Counted from the stretch's first letter, positions 8,873 through 18,161 are shown. The stretch is 64,000 bases of DNA from Tsuneonella suprasediminis (GCF_003605755.1 NZ_RAHJ01000003.1:222804-286803), one strand, 5' to 3'. A program made the numbers and translations. Notes: generated by a model from the letters alone, not told the origin.

Positions 8873-10237
8873 TCAAAAATCGATCTGGGCCCGCGCACCG
8901 ATTGCATCAACGCTATAATCCCGGCTGGTGCCGGGTATAGCATGCAGGGCATCGGTGTAATCGAGCCGGGCGTAGTTGAGCAGGAACCGCACGTAGTCGA
9001 TCGGTGCCCAAACCAACGATAGCTGATATCCGTTCTGTGTTCCGCCGACGATCCCCGCATCGGTGAGATCGAGGTAGTCGTAACGCAAGTTGACCTCGAC
9101 TGATCCAAAGCCGCCGTTGCCAACTGGACTGGACGGTTTTGCCCGATCGAACACGCCTTTCTTGTATCGACGGGAATCACCAGGAGTCAGGAACATGCCG
9201 ATTTCAGTATAGCCGCCGAAAAACGTCGGATCGCTGAGCGCGCCGGGACGGGTCAGATGCTGCCAATACCCCTCCGATGCGAAGTGGAATGGTCCGTGTA
9301 TAGCCGCCGCTTCTAGTCCATATCCGATCTCGCTTTCAGCATCGAGCGCGCCGGTGTCGATGAATCTGTCTGAGGTGAAATGAACCAATGGGCGCTGGCG
9401 ATAGCGAACAGTGCTCAGTTCCTGCAGGGCTGTGTAGTGCAGCGATCCGGCAAGATGCAGCTGGGTGGTGCCGATTTTGGGGAGAATAACGGCGCGACCG
9501 TCCAGCCCCCAGTTTTTATTGGACAGATCGTCGTAATTGTCGCTGAAGATTCCGCCCTGGAGCAATATGGAACCAGTTGCATATTGAAGTGCCAGCCCGA
9601 CGCGCCGTTCGAAATTGAATGCATCGGTAAAGGCTGCGCGTTCCATCATCGAGGTGAAGCGACTGCTGGTGAGTTCTTCCAAACCCTGAAAATTGTTCTG
9701 CTGGCCGACTGTGACGCTTAGCCCTTTGTCCTGATAAGAGAGGATGGCATCGGTTACTTCTGTCGCTCCACCTGCAAAGTCGAGTTCCATTTTATAGCCG
9801 AACCCGCCAGGAATATCGCCTTCGACACCAAGGCGCGCGCGACGCAATTCACTGCCGAACCCATCTACTCTGCCGCTGGCAGCGGGAACGGAGGTGAAGC
9901 CAACATCGTATTGCAATCGCCCGCGCGGCTTGAAGGTCCAGCCATTGTTGTTTTCGACTTCCGGAGCCCCTTTCCATGCAATTGCGTCAGGCGGCTCGGC
10001 ATTCTCGGGTGTAGATTGCGCAATGTTGCCAACAGCGGTGGTGGTCGCAGCACGCTGCTTTGCCATATCGAGCTGGGTTTCGAGGGAGTCGATACGCGCG
10101 GCCATGGCTTTTATTTGAGCCCGCATTTCCGCCAGTTCGGCACGGGTATCCTCTGATTCCTGCGCTTCGACCGGTGTGATCCATCCGATCGTGGCCGCTA
10201 TAGCGAGCGCTGAAATCCCGTTCCGAATCTGCCTCAC
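8873..10237 (-). CDS. Phosphate-selective porin (OprO/OprP family)
   Basis: A protein of 454 residues: signal peptide (about 1-25, ending PVEAQ), then a coiled coil (about 28-62, with MRAQIKAMAARIDSLETQL) of the kind seen in trimeric OprP-like porins, then a beta barrel. Typical barrel pieces are FKPRGRLQYDVGF, LRRARLGVEGDIPGGFGYK and, near the C-terminus, VRFLLNYARLDY. The protein ends on phenylalanine, as expected for BAM recognition. The family forms anion channels that favour phosphate or polyphosphate. The Pho-box before it and pstS behind it support an uptake role under phosphate limitation. Ion specificity is not proven by sequence. Confidence 0.88.
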   Translation of the reverse strand: MRQIRNGISALAIAATIGWITPVEAQESEDTRAELAEMRAQIKAMAARIDSLETQLDMAKQRAATTTAVGNIAQSTPENAEPPDAIAWKGAPEVENNNGWTFKPRGRLQYDVGFTSVPAASGRVDGFGSELRRARLGVEGDIPGGFGYKMELDFAGGATEVTDAILSYQDKGLSVTVGQQNNFQGLEELTSSRFTSMMERAAFTDAFNFERRVGLALQYATGSILLQGGIFSDNYDDLSNKNWGLDGRAVILPKIGTTQLHLAGSLHYTALQELSTVRYRQRPLVHFTSDRFIDTGALDAESEIGYGLEAAAIHGPFHFASEGYWQHLTRPGALSDPTFFGGYTEIGMFLTPGDSRRYKKGVFDRAKPSSPVGNGGFGSVEVNLRYDYLDLTDAGIVGGTQNGYQLSLVWAPIDYVRFLLNYARLDYTDALHAIPGTSRDYSVDAIGARAQIDF

Positions 10238-10292
10238 ATTACAGTTCCATTGCCAGTTAATTACAATAACACGACGCCTTTATGTGCATTTT

Positions 10293-10310
10293 ATGACGGT
10301 TACATGACTG
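10293..10310 (-). promoter_or_regulatory. Pho-box-like PhoB binding site before the porin gene
   Basis: Minus-strand sequence CAGTCAT-GTAA-CCGTCAT: two 7-bp direct repeats in the PhoB 11-bp phase, differing from CTGTCAT by one base each. It starts about 55 bases upstream of the porin ATG, and CATAAA a few bases downstream could be the -10 element. Confidence 0.72.
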
Positions 10311-10361
10311 TCTATTCGCGCGTTGAGCACCGTGTTTGAGGATCCGCCTTGCCGCCAAATT

Positions 10362-10375
10362 GTTACAACTGTAAC
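10362..10375 (+). promoter_or_regulatory. Perfect palindrome in the ald leader, candidate operator
   Basis: GTTACA-AC-TGTAAC is a perfect inverted repeat 25 bases upstream of the ald start codon. It could be the site of a dimeric regulator such as the Lrp/AsnC-type activators that often control alanine dehydrogenase. No regulator gene is adjacent, so the identity of the protein is a guess. Confidence 0.4.
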
Positions 10376-10400
10376 GGGTGGCAACAAAGGAGAATGGTCC

Positions 10401-11519
10401 ATGCGTATCGGCTGCCCCAAAGAGATCAAGGATCATGAGTATCGCGTTGGCTTGACCCCGGAAAGTGCGCGAGAGCTTGTCTCGCACGGACACGAGGTCT
10501 GGATCGAAACCGGTGCCGGTGCAGGGATCGGAGCTACCGATACAGAATATGTCGACGCAGGAGCGGTGATCAAAGACGGGCCGACACCTATTTTTGCCGA
10601 GTGCGAAATGGTTGTGAAGGTCAAAGAGCCGCAAGCTGTTGAGCGTAGCCAATTACGCAAGGGGCAGGTGTTATATACATATCTCCATCTCGCCCCCGAT
10701 CCTGCCCAAACGGCTGATCTTCTCAAATCTGGCGTCACTGCAATCGCATATGAAACAGTCACGGGCGCGAACAATTCGCTCCCATTGCTCAAGCCGATGA
10801 GCCAGGTTGCGGGAAGAATGAGCATTCAGGCAGGGGCCAGCGCGCTGGAAAAGGCACATGGCGGGCGCGGGGTATTGTTGGGCGGGGTTCCTGGCGTGCT
10901 GCCCGGCAAAGTGGTTGTGATTGGTGGTGGTGTCGTGGGCTTCAATGCCGCTCAGATGGCGGTTGGGCTTGGTGCTGACACGACGATTCTGGATCGCGAC
11001 CCGGAAGTGCTTGAACGTCTTGGAATTCATTTTGAGAGCCGGGCAAAAACGCGTTTTTCCAACACCGCTAATCTGCAGGAGGCCGTGAGCGAAGCCGATC
11101 TGGTAATCGGTGCAGTACTGGTGCCCGGAGCGGCGGCGCCGCGCCTGGTCACGCGCGAAATGCTCACTGAGATGAAGCCGGGTGCGGTGCTGGTGGATGT
11201 CGCGATTGATCAGGGTGGGTGTTTCGAAACCAGCCACCCCACCACCCATTCCGATCCCACATATATTGTTGATGGGATCGTCCATTACTGTGTTGCCAAT
11301 ATGCCCGGTGCAGTTGCCCGCACCAGCACTTACGCATTGAACAATGTGACCTTGCCACATGCACTGAAAATTGCCGATCTGGGCTGGCGGGAAGCCATGC
11401 GCCAGAATCCACATCTAGCTGCCGGACTAAACGTTCAGGCTGGGAACGTGATATATCGTGCCGTCGCTGAAGAACTCGGCTATGACTACGTGCCGGTATC
11501 TGAGGTAATCGAAAGTTAA
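10401..11519 (+). CDS. ald: Alanine dehydrogenase
   Basis: A protein of 372 residues, the standard length. The N-terminal substrate domain has [20 protein letters not shown] and KVKEPQ (catalytic lysine region). The NAD-binding fold carries [22 protein letters not shown] near residue 170, and [15 protein letters not shown] near the C-terminus is characteristic of the family. It reversibly deaminates L-alanine to pyruvate with NAD and serves alanine catabolism in the cytoplasm. The ATG at 10401 has AAAGGAGA just upstream; an in-frame TTG at 10323 is not needed. The leader holds a palindrome that may be an operator. Confidence 0.96.
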   Translation: MRIGCPKEIKDHEYRVGLTPESARELVSHGHEVWIETGAGAGIGATDTEYVDAGAVIKDGPTPIFAECEMVVKVKEPQAVERSQLRKGQVLYTYLHLAPDPAQTADLLKSGVTAIAYETVTGANNSLPLLKPMSQVAGRMSIQAGASALEKAHGGRGVLLGGVPGVLPGKVVVIGGGVVGFNAAQMAVGLGADTTILDRDPEVLERLGIHFESRAKTRFSNTANLQEAVSEADLVIGAVLVPGAAAPRLVTREMLTEMKPGAVLVDVAIDQGGCFETSHPTTHSDPTYIVDGIVHYCVANMPGAVARTSTYALNNVTLPHALKIADLGWREAMRQNPHLAAGLNVQAGNVIYRAVAEELGYDYVPVSEVIES

Positions 11520-11567
11520 CCTCTAGTCTAATGAGCCTTTAAAGAGGATGGCGTTTAGATCATCCGC

Positions 11568-13310
11568 GTGAAAACGAGGGGGATCATTGTAGCTGTCGCA
11601 GCACTTGTGGCGTTTTGCGCTGCGCTCGCTGCTATGCATGTATCTTTTTCAAGCCAGTCTCGGGCTGGCGGATCGCAAGCACCTGATTGTTTTGCGCCCT
11701 CTTTGCCGGACGAACCTTTGGCGAAGGTGCTGGCCGATTCTGCCCGCTGGCGTTGCGATTTATCTGCTGCCAGTCTTGCGCCCAACCGCACAGTCATACG
11801 TATCCCAGTCGATCCTGACGGGACAGTACCGCGCTTTTTCTCCAGCGTGCCGATTGTCGCGGGCGATATCGTGGTGGCACTTGTCGATAAAGACAGCCGC
11901 ATATTGACGGAAAAACGCTTTAGTCCCGTAGAAATCCTTGCTGCGCCGCTCGATAATCGTTTCCTGATTCCGTTGCCTGCAACGAAACGGCAAAGCAAGG
12001 CGGTGATTGTCGCTTTCGATTATCCGATCAATCCCTCTCTGTTCTTGCGTTCCCGGCTGTTGGACAGCAATCCAATAAACGAGCCCCAATCTGTTCGTCT
12101 CTTATTAGTGGTGGCCATTGTGTGTGGGCTGCTTGCGATGCCTATGGCTTACAATATCGCCTTTTATCCCGTGCTGCGGGAACGCTTTGTTGTATGGCAT
12201 ATAATCTTGTCTCTGGCCCTGTTGGCTCAATGCTTGCTATCCTCAGGTATTGCGATGCACTTTATCGATCTGTCGGTAGAACAGTTATTTCGCGGACAGG
12301 TGATTTCGTTCGGGATGGCTGTCGCAGCCATGTGCGCGTTTACAGAAGCATTTATCGAGCCGGGAAAATTAAACCCGGTGCTGCGTAAGATAATGCGATG
12401 GGTTCCGTTGTGGATGGTCTCAGTTGCAATGGGGCATGCTTTCTTTCCCACGGTTTTGCGCGCGATTCAGGTGAAGCTGTATTATGCCGCCTTTATTCCG
12501 GTTTTGGTGCTGTTGGTTATCTCTCTTATCAATGGTTTATATCGAGGGAGCCGTTCTGCTGAGTTGAAGCTCATCGGGCTGACGCCATTCTTTGCGATGG
12601 GCGGCATACGGCTCGTGACGATGCTATTCCCTGGCTTTAGCCCCGAAGAAGCAACGCCGATGCTCTACGTAGCAATTGTCGTCGAAGGGGCGGTCGCGAC
12701 ACTCGGCGTGGCGCACCGGCTTATGAATATAAAGCGCCAACGAGATGATGCCTTGGCAGAAACCCGTATCTTCGAAGACCTTGCAGAGCGTGATCCACTG
12801 ACCGGCTTACTCAACCGGCGCGCTATAGAGCGCAATTTCGAACAATTGCGTGCGGAAGGGTTCAGGGTGTGTGCTCTTATCGATCTCGATTATTTCAAGT
12901 CTATCAATGACTCATATGGACATGCGAAGGGTGACGAAGTCCTTCGTTCGGTGGCAGGCGCCCTCAGGGAAGACGAAGATACCTTGGCTATACGCATGGG
13001 TGGAGAGGAATTTATGCTGCTTCTGCGAGGTTCCGATGCACGCAATCGAGCGGAAGCGCGCCGTCAGGCAATTACCCGGCATGTAGCAATCGATGTTGTT
13101 GGACTGGATCGGCCCGTTACCGCGAGCATGGGGCTGTTGGAAATGGCCGAACGGGGTCCGCAGCACGTAACATTCGAAACGCTCTATACGCGCGTTGATC
13201 GGCTACTTTACGATGCCAAGGCAGGTGGACGGAACCGCACATTTGGAGAGAAGATGGTCGTGTTTAGCGCGAGAGGCAAAGATCGCCGGACATTAAGGCG
13301 TGCCGCTTGA
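11568..13310 (+). CDS. Membrane-bound diguanylate cyclase (GGDEF) with periplasmic and 7TM sensor region
   Basis: A protein of 580 residues. An N-terminal hydrophobic anchor is followed by a periplasmic region (about 25-180), about seven membrane helices (about 180-385, resembling 7TMR-DISM receptors), a short coiled coil and a GGDEF domain (about 410-565). The cyclase signatures are DPLTGLLNRR, DLDYFKSINDSYGH and the active-site loop MGGEEF near residue 478. It should make cyclic di-GMP from GTP at the inner membrane in response to an unknown signal. The RxxD inhibitory site expected five residues before GGEEF is absent, so product inhibition may be lost. The GTG start is the best available; a 7-codon ATG leader at 11548-11571 overlaps it. 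Confidence 0.88.
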   Translation: MKTRGIIVAVAALVAFCAALAAMHVSFSSQSRAGGSQAPDCFAPSLPDEPLAKVLADSARWRCDLSAASLAPNRTVIRIPVDPDGTVPRFFSSVPIVAGDIVVALVDKDSRILTEKRFSPVEILAAPLDNRFLIPLPATKRQSKAVIVAFDYPINPSLFLRSRLLDSNPINEPQSVRLLLVVAIVCGLLAMPMAYNIAFYPVLRERFVVWHIILSLALLAQCLLSSGIAMHFIDLSVEQLFRGQVISFGMAVAAMCAFTEAFIEPGKLNPVLRKIMRWVPLWMVSVAMGHAFFPTVLRAIQVKLYYAAFIPVLVLLVISLINGLYRGSRSAELKLIGLTPFFAMGGIRLVTMLFPGFSPEEATPMLYVAIVVEGAVATLGVAHRLMNIKRQRDDALAETRIFEDLAERDPLTGLLNRRAIERNFEQLRAEGFRVCALIDLDYFKSINDSYGHAKGDEVLRSVAGALREDEDTLAIRMGGEEFMLLLRGSDARNRAEARRQAITRHVAIDVVGLDRPVTASMGLLEMAERGPQHVTFETLYTRVDRLLYDAKAGGRNRTFGEKMVVFSARGKDRRTLRRAA

Positions 13311-13329
13311 TTATCGCTTCGTCTGACAG

Positions 13330-14208
13330 TTAGCTGGGTTTCCAGCCAATTTCCGCAATTCTGGCCGATTTGGGAACATCTGTCACCGCTTCGTTGATCG
13401 TCATCGTTTCGCCGGGGGCCAGTTTGGACTTGGGCGGGGCGACTTCCCAGCTATAAACGACCCGTTCCCGTGCATCGCGCAGAACGATCAGAATAGACGG
13501 GACGCGCATTGTTTCGCGACCGACATTTTTAACCGTTCCGCTGGCGCCGAAATATTCAGTGCCATTCGGCAATGTCCGCCGTTCCTGGCGGTCGGGTGGG
13601 AAGCTGAGCACAAGATCGGGCTGTCCGGCGGCGAACGTAGGCTGACTGATCGGAACCCAATCGGGTACGCCCCAATAACTCACCGCAACCACCGCCCCCA
13701 GCGCACAAGCCGCGAAAAAGGCGGCCGCGGCCGTCCATAATTTTAGCGTATTGCGTCGCGGCCTGAAGGGCGGCTCATAATCAAACTGCGACACGGCATC
13801 ATCATCGTAAACTGCAACGGGTGGCGGTGGTGACGATTCGACACCCGTCGGTGCCGGTGCCACATTTTCTGGCGCAGGTGTGTCGTCTGCGTCAGATGCT
13901 GGCGGACCTTCTGCAGCAATGTCCCCGGATTTTTCGCGGGGTGAGTCGATATCCTGAGGTGTGGGCTGTTCGGTTTGTTGCGGTGCCGGTGCAGGGCGTG
14001 TTTCTGCCTGAGGCGGCGTTGTTGATTGTGATTGCGGTGTGGCCGGAGCACTCTGCGTTTCTGTTGCAATCGCAACGGCTTCCGCAGTCTGTCCTTCCTG
14101 AAACCAGCTATGTCTGCATTTCGCGCAGCGCACAGTGCGTCCTTCGACACCTATGGCGGTATCGGGCACGACATATCGCGTGGAACAAGCAGGGCAGGCG
14201 ATAATCAT
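13330..14208 (-). CDS. Zinc-ribbon (MJ0042-type) membrane protein with DUF3426-like C-terminus
   Basis: A protein of 292 residues. The N-terminus is an MJ0042-type zinc ribbon with two CxxC pairs (ACPACSTRYVV and RCAKCRHSW). A long low-complexity Pro/Glu/Thr/Gln linker (about 45-140), one membrane helix (about 155-178, AAAFFAACALGAVVAVSYW) and a folded C-terminal domain follow; the C-terminal domain includes GTVKNVGRETMRVP, typical of DUF3426. The zinc ribbon should be cytoplasmic and the C-terminal domain periplasmic. The gene is divergent from ftsE, a common arrangement in this group. The molecular function of the family is not known. Confidence 0.8.
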   Translation of the reverse strand: MIIACPACSTRYVVPDTAIGVEGRTVRCAKCRHSWFQEGQTAEAVAIATETQSAPATPQSQSTTPPQAETRPAPAPQQTEQPTPQDIDSPREKSGDIAAEGPPASDADDTPAPENVAPAPTGVESSPPPPVAVYDDDAVSQFDYEPPFRPRRNTLKLWTAAAAFFAACALGAVVAVSYWGVPDWVPISQPTFAAGQPDLVLSFPPDRQERRTLPNGTEYFGASGTVKNVGRETMRVPSILIVLRDARERVVYSWEVAPPKSKLAPGETMTINEAVTDVPKSARIAEIGWKPS

Positions 14209-14374
14209 CCTGCCTAATTCCTAGGCAAGCGTCTCGAATACAACAATAGTGACAACGGCTCAGGAACGTCGTTGATGGCTTTTTTCCACATCGAAGGGCC
14301 GCTATAGCCGCCGGGCCGATGTCCTGTGCGCTTAAATCTCCCCCGACCTGCCGGTACACCGGGCAGATACCGCG

Positions 14375-15097
14375 ATGATCGAACGTGCGCGTGACATCGT
14401 GACGTTCGACAATGTCGGGCTGCGTTATGGGACCGACCGGGAGGTGCTGAGCGATGTCTCGTTCACGCTGCATCCGGGCAGTTTCTATTTCCTGACTGGG
14501 GCAAGTGGCGCAGGAAAAACATCGCTACTGAAATTGCTTTATCTCGCTCAGCGGCCTTCGCGCGGGGTAATCCGTCTGTTCGGTACGGATACGGTCACAT
14601 TGCCGCGCAAGCGATTGCCTGCTTTCCGGCGCCGTCTGGGGGTTGTGTTTCAGGATTTCCGTCTGGTGCCGCACCTGTCGGCGTACGATAATGTCGCGCT
14701 GCCTTTGCGGGTATCCGGCGTGCGGGAGGGAGACATTGCCAAGCCAGTGAACGACATGCTTGAATGGGTGGGGCTGTCGCATCGCAGGGAAGCAAGGCCC
14801 GCGACGCTTTCGGGCGGCGAACGACAGAGGGTCGCTATCGCCCGCGCTGTGATTGGCCGCCCCGATATGCTGCTGGCTGACGAACCGACGGGTAACGTCG
14901 ACCCCGAAATGGCGCTTAAGCTGTTGCGTCTGTTCGAAGCTCTCAATCGGCTTGGCACGACAGTCGTCGTTGCGACCCATGACGTACATCTGCTCCGCAA
15001 GGTTTCCGGATCGATGATTATGCGGCTCGATAAAGGGCGGCTTTCCGATCCCACCGGTGCGTTGCGTTATCCACCTCGCCGGGAGAATGCGGGATGA
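14375..15097 (+). CDS. ftsE: Cell-division ATP-binding protein FtsE
   Basis: A protein of 240 residues with a complete ABC ATPase core: Walker A GASGAGKT near residue 45, Q-loop VVFQDFRLVPHLSAYDNVALP, signature LSGGERQRVAIARA, Walker B MLLADEPTGNVD and the H-loop ATHDVHLL. FtsE and FtsX form a complex at the division ring that controls periplasmic peptidoglycan hydrolases. The stop codon overlaps the ftsX start by 4 bp, so the two are translationally coupled. Confidence 0.95.
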   Translation: MIERARDIVTFDNVGLRYGTDREVLSDVSFTLHPGSFYFLTGASGAGKTSLLKLLYLAQRPSRGVIRLFGTDTVTLPRKRLPAFRRRLGVVFQDFRLVPHLSAYDNVALPLRVSGVREGDIAKPVNDMLEWVGLSHRREARPATLSGGERQRVAIARAVIGRPDMLLADEPTGNVDPEMALKLLRLFEALNRLGTTVVVATHDVHLLRKVSGSMIMRLDKGRLSDPTGALRYPPRRENAG

Positions 15098-16035
15098 GTG
15101 TGGAGAAACCGCCGGTCGTCAAAGGTAGTACAGCGAAAGGGATCGCGCGTTTCGGTGGGAACCGGGCCGCTGCTCTCGTGCCTCAGGCACGTCTGGCTGG
15201 GCCGATGCCATGGGTCATGGCGATCATGATCGCGCTGACAGTGATTGCCGCAGCGGGAGGGATGGCACTGACCAACCTGACCCGCGGTGCACAAGGTGAA
15301 CTCTCAGGCGCAGTGACAGTTCAGATTCTGGCTGCACAACCACAAGAAAAGGCGCGGCAGGCGGATATGGCAGAGAAAGCTCTGGCCGAATTGCCGCAAG
15401 TGACGGGACTGCGGATCGTGCCGCAGTCCGAACTCGACGAACTTTTGGAACCGTGGCTTGGTAAGAGCAGCACCGGCGATCTGGCAGTGCCGATTCCGGC
15501 ACTGATCGATGTGCAACTGCGTGGTTCGGCCAGTGAAGGGCAATTGGCCGAATTGCGCGCTGCGCTTACATCTGTTGCGCCGGATGCGCGGGTCGATGCT
15601 CAGTCAGGATGGCTTCAGCCGGTATTCGGCGCGATAGAGGCGTTGCAGTGGCTGGCTCTCGCACTGGTCGCCATGCTTGCGACCATCAGTGCCGCCGCCG
15701 TCTGGCTCGCCGCGCGGAGCGCGCTGGGCAGCAATCGGGATACGATTGAAATCGTGCATCTGCTCGGTGGCACAGATGCCCAGATCGCCCGCATTTTCCA
15801 GCGTTCGATCGGATTTGATGCAGCGGCAGGGGGGGCAGTAGGGCTGGCGATCGGTATGGTGGCGTTATCTGTGCTCGGCAGCCGGTTCGCGGCGCTTGGT
15901 TCGGGCCTGATGGCAAATGGCGGGCTGCGCCCCCTGGACTGGCTGGTGATTGCAGCGATTCCGTTCGTCGGCGTCGCTATCGCAATGCTTACGGCACGCC
16001 TAACAGCTCTGGCCGCACTGAGGCGCATGCTGTGA
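15094..16035 (+). CDS. ftsX: Cell-division protein FtsX (permease-like)
   Basis: A protein of 313 residues with the FtsX plan: a cytoplasmic N-terminus, a first membrane helix near residues 33-55, a periplasmic domain (about 60-180) and three further helices (about 185-310) separated by short loops. The motif IEIVHLLGGTDAQIARIF matches the conserved cytoplasmic loop that contacts FtsE. It follows ftsE with an ATGA overlap, and its own stop overlaps the GTG of the next gene, so ftsE-ftsX-ydcF forms one tightly coupled unit. Confidence 0.93.
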   Translation: MSVEKPPVVKGSTAKGIARFGGNRAAALVPQARLAGPMPWVMAIMIALTVIAAAGGMALTNLTRGAQGELSGAVTVQILAAQPQEKARQADMAEKALAELPQVTGLRIVPQSELDELLEPWLGKSSTGDLAVPIPALIDVQLRGSASEGQLAELRAALTSVAPDARVDAQSGWLQPVFGAIEALQWLALALVAMLATISAAAVWLAARSALGSNRDTIEIVHLLGGTDAQIARIFQRSIGFDAAAGGAVGLAIGMVALSVLGSRFAALGSGLMANGGLRPLDWLVIAAIPFVGVAIAMLTARLTALAALRRML

Positions 16036-16562
16036 TTGTACGCTTCATCGCCTTAATATTGCTCGGCTATATGATCGGCTTCGGCGTGTTTGCGGTTGCT
16101 TTGCCGCAACCGGCGGAGGGCGGGCGTACCGATGCCATTGTTGTTCCCACCGGCTCGGCAGGCCGGATCGAACGCGGGCTGGCGGTACTCGAAAGTGGTG
16201 GCGCGCCAGCGATGCTGGTAACCGGGGTGGATCGCGAAGTAACCCGCCCGGAATTCGCCGCGCAATACTCGGTGCCTGAAAAGACGATGGAGTGCTGCGT
16301 CACCCTTGGTTTTAATGCGGTCGATACGCGCAGCAACGCCGCGGAAACGGCGGCGTGGGTTTCACGGCACGGTTATCGCTCCGTTCGACTGGTGACAGCT
16401 GACTGGCATATGCGCCGTGCAGAGGGTGAGTTGAAAGCTGCGCTCCCATCGGGTGTCACGATTATGCGCGATGCTGTGCACACGACTCCTTCGCTCCGCA
16501 ACCTGTTCCTCGAATATAACAAGCTGATCGCCAGCTATCTGGCGCGGCTGATCGATATCTGA
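16032..16562 (+). CDS. YdcF family protein (DUF218)
   Basis: A protein of 176 residues with one N-terminal membrane helix (about 3-22) and a DUF218 domain. Recognisable pieces are AIVVPTGSAGRIERGLAVL, AMLVTGVDRE, DTRSNAAETAAWV and LVTADWHMRRA. The family is linked to envelope or cell-wall precursor metabolism (ElyC/SanA relatives) but this member's substrate is unknown. The GTG start overlaps the ftsX stop (GTGA), and plsC begins one base after its stop, so it is embedded in an envelope-biogenesis operon. Confidence 0.85.
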   Translation: MIVRFIALILLGYMIGFGVFAVALPQPAEGGRTDAIVVPTGSAGRIERGLAVLESGGAPAMLVTGVDREVTRPEFAAQYSVPEKTMECCVTLGFNAVDTRSNAAETAAWVSRHGYRSVRLVTADWHMRRAEGELKAALPSGVTIMRDAVHTTPSLRNLFLEYNKLIASYLARLIDI

Positions 16563-16563
16563 G

Positions 16564-17262
16564 ATGCTGCATATCATGCGTGTCGTGCGTAGCCTGTTGT
16601 TCTATGTCGCATTTTATGGTGGCTCGGTGTTTGGCGTGCTGGCTGTGTTTCTGGCGCTGCCATTCGGGGCGAAGGCGTTTCGCAAGGCCATTCGGGGATG
16701 GTCCGGCTTTCATCGCAGCTGTGCGCGTATATTGCTGGGCATCGATGTGGCCGTCGAAGGCGACCCGCGGCCGCTGGAGGAGCCGGTGCTCTATGCGATG
16801 AAGCACGAAAGCTTTTACGAAGCGATCGACCTGACCATGTCGCTGCATGAACCGGGTGTTTTCGCGAAGGAAGAGTTGTTCCGTATTCCCGGATGGGGTC
16901 GTTTGGGGATCATCTATGGGCTTGTCCCCGTGGCACGGGGGCGCGGCGCCAGCACGCTCAGGAAGATGCTCTCTGCAGCCCGGCGGCTAACGGCGGAGGG
17001 CCGTCCACTCGTGATCTTTCCCGAAGGCACCCGTGTCCCGCATGGCACCCGCGTGCCGCTGCAATCGGGCTTTGCGGGGCTGTACAAGCTTGTCGGGCTG
17101 CCGGTCGTGCCGGTGGCGGTGAACAGTGGGCCATTGTATCATCGCCGGTGGAAACGCAGCGGAACGCTGACCTACCGTTTTGGCGAGCCTATCCCGCCGG
17201 GCTTGCCTCGCGAAGAGGTGGAGCAGCGGGTGTTGGATGCGATCAACGTGCTGAATCAGTGA
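16564..17262 (+). CDS. plsC: 1-acyl-sn-glycerol-3-phosphate acyltransferase
   Basis: A protein of 232 residues. An N-terminal membrane helix (about 8-32) precedes the acyltransferase domain. The catalytic box reads KHESFYEAID, that is H-x4-E rather than H-x4-D; this change is common in alphaproteobacterial PlsC proteins as far as I recall. The phosphate-binding motif VIFPEGTRVP is intact at about residue 155, and VPVAVNSG follows. The enzyme adds the second acyl chain to lysophosphatidic acid at the inner membrane. It is the last gene of the ftsE operon and overlaps the end of the convergent tyrA gene by 7 bp. Confidence 0.9.
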   Translation: MLHIMRVVRSLLFYVAFYGGSVFGVLAVFLALPFGAKAFRKAIRGWSGFHRSCARILLGIDVAVEGDPRPLEEPVLYAMKHESFYEAIDLTMSLHEPGVFAKEELFRIPGWGRLGIIYGLVPVARGRGASTLRKMLSAARRLTAEGRPLVIFPEGTRVPHGTRVPLQSGFAGLYKLVGLPVVPVAVNSGPLYHRRWKRSGTLTYRFGEPIPPGLPREEVEQRVLDAINVLNQ

Positions 17263-18161
17263 TCGCCGCGCCCGAAGTCAGGGCGGGCATCATCCTGACC
17301 CTGTTCGATAATCGACCGGCGGATTGCGCGGGTGCGGGTGAACAGGTCGAATAATGCCTGACCGTCTTCACGCCGGATCGCACGCTGTAATGCAGTCAGA
17401 TCCTCCGTGAAACGGCCCAGCATTTCCAGCACGGCTTCACGATTGGTCAGGAAAACGTCGCGCCACATCGTTGGATCGCTTGCTGCAATACGGGTGAAGT
17501 CGCGGAAGCCGCCAGCGGAATATTTGATGACTTCGCTACGGGTTACGTCTTCCAGATCGGAGGCTGTGCCCACAATGGTATAAGCGATCAGGTGCGGAAT
17601 ATGGCTGGTGACCGCCAGGACCAGATCGTGATGCGCGGCATCCATCAGTTCGACCTTGGCGCCGAGCGCTTCCCAGAATGCCGAAACCTCCGCAATCGCA
17701 TCGGGATCGGTGCCTTCTGGTGGAGTCAGAATACACCAGCGCTGGCGAAACAATGCCGGGAAGCCCGCATCCGGCCCGCTGCGTTCGGTGCCTGCAACCG
17801 GGTGAGCGGGGACGACCGCATTGTTGGGCAGTGCTTCAGCCAATGCTTGCGAAACAGCAGCCTTCGACGATCCGACATCGCTGATGATTGCCTTAGCCGG
17901 AATGGCCGCTGCCATCTCGCGCGCAACATCGGCAATCGCGCCGACGGGCACGCAGAAAATCACCAGATCGGCATCGGCAACTGCATCGGCGGCATTATCA
18001 TGCACTGTGCCAACCAGCCCGCGTTCCGCCGCGCGCTGGCGCGTTTCGGGCGATGCGTCGTAACCGGTGGTCGCGACTTGTGGCAGGTATTCCGCGATCG
18101 CCAGCCCGACAGATCCGCCAAGCAGCCCCAACCCGATGATGGCAACACGTTCTATGGTCAT
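17256..18161 (-). CDS. Prephenate/arogenate dehydrogenase (TyrA/TyrC type)
   Basis: A protein of 301 residues. The N-terminal NAD(P)-binding motif is VAIIGLGLLGGSVGLAI (residues about 5-22). The family signatures DVGSSKAAVSQAL and VPAHPVAGTERSGPDAG (substrate-binding histidine) follow, and the helical C-terminal domain includes SHIPHLIAYTIVG and SAGGFRDFTRIAASDPTMW. It oxidatively decarboxylates prephenate or arogenate on the way to tyrosine; which substrate is used cannot be decided. No ACT or chorismate mutase domain is fused. The ATG overlaps the hisC stop by one base (TGATG) and has GGAGG six bases upstream, so it is coupled to hisC. Confidence 0.93.
   Translation of the reverse strand: MTIERVAIIGLGLLGGSVGLAIAEYLPQVATTGYDASPETRQRAAERGLVGTVHDNAADAVADADLVIFCVPVGAIADVAREMAAAIPAKAIISDVGSSKAAVSQALAEALPNNAVVPAHPVAGTERSGPDAGFPALFRQRWCILTPPEGTDPDAIAEVSAFWEALGAKVELMDAAHHDLVLAVTSHIPHLIAYTIVGTASDLEDVTRSEVIKYSAGGFRDFTRIAASDPTMWRDVFLTNREAVLEMLGRFTEDLTALQRAIRREDGQALFDLFTRTRAIRRSIIEQGQDDARPDFGRGDH

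Noticed and set aside
10323..10400. An upstream TTG start for alanine dehydrogenase
   Set aside because: It would add 26 unrelated residues, while the ATG at 10401 has a strong ribosome-binding site and the family N-terminus.
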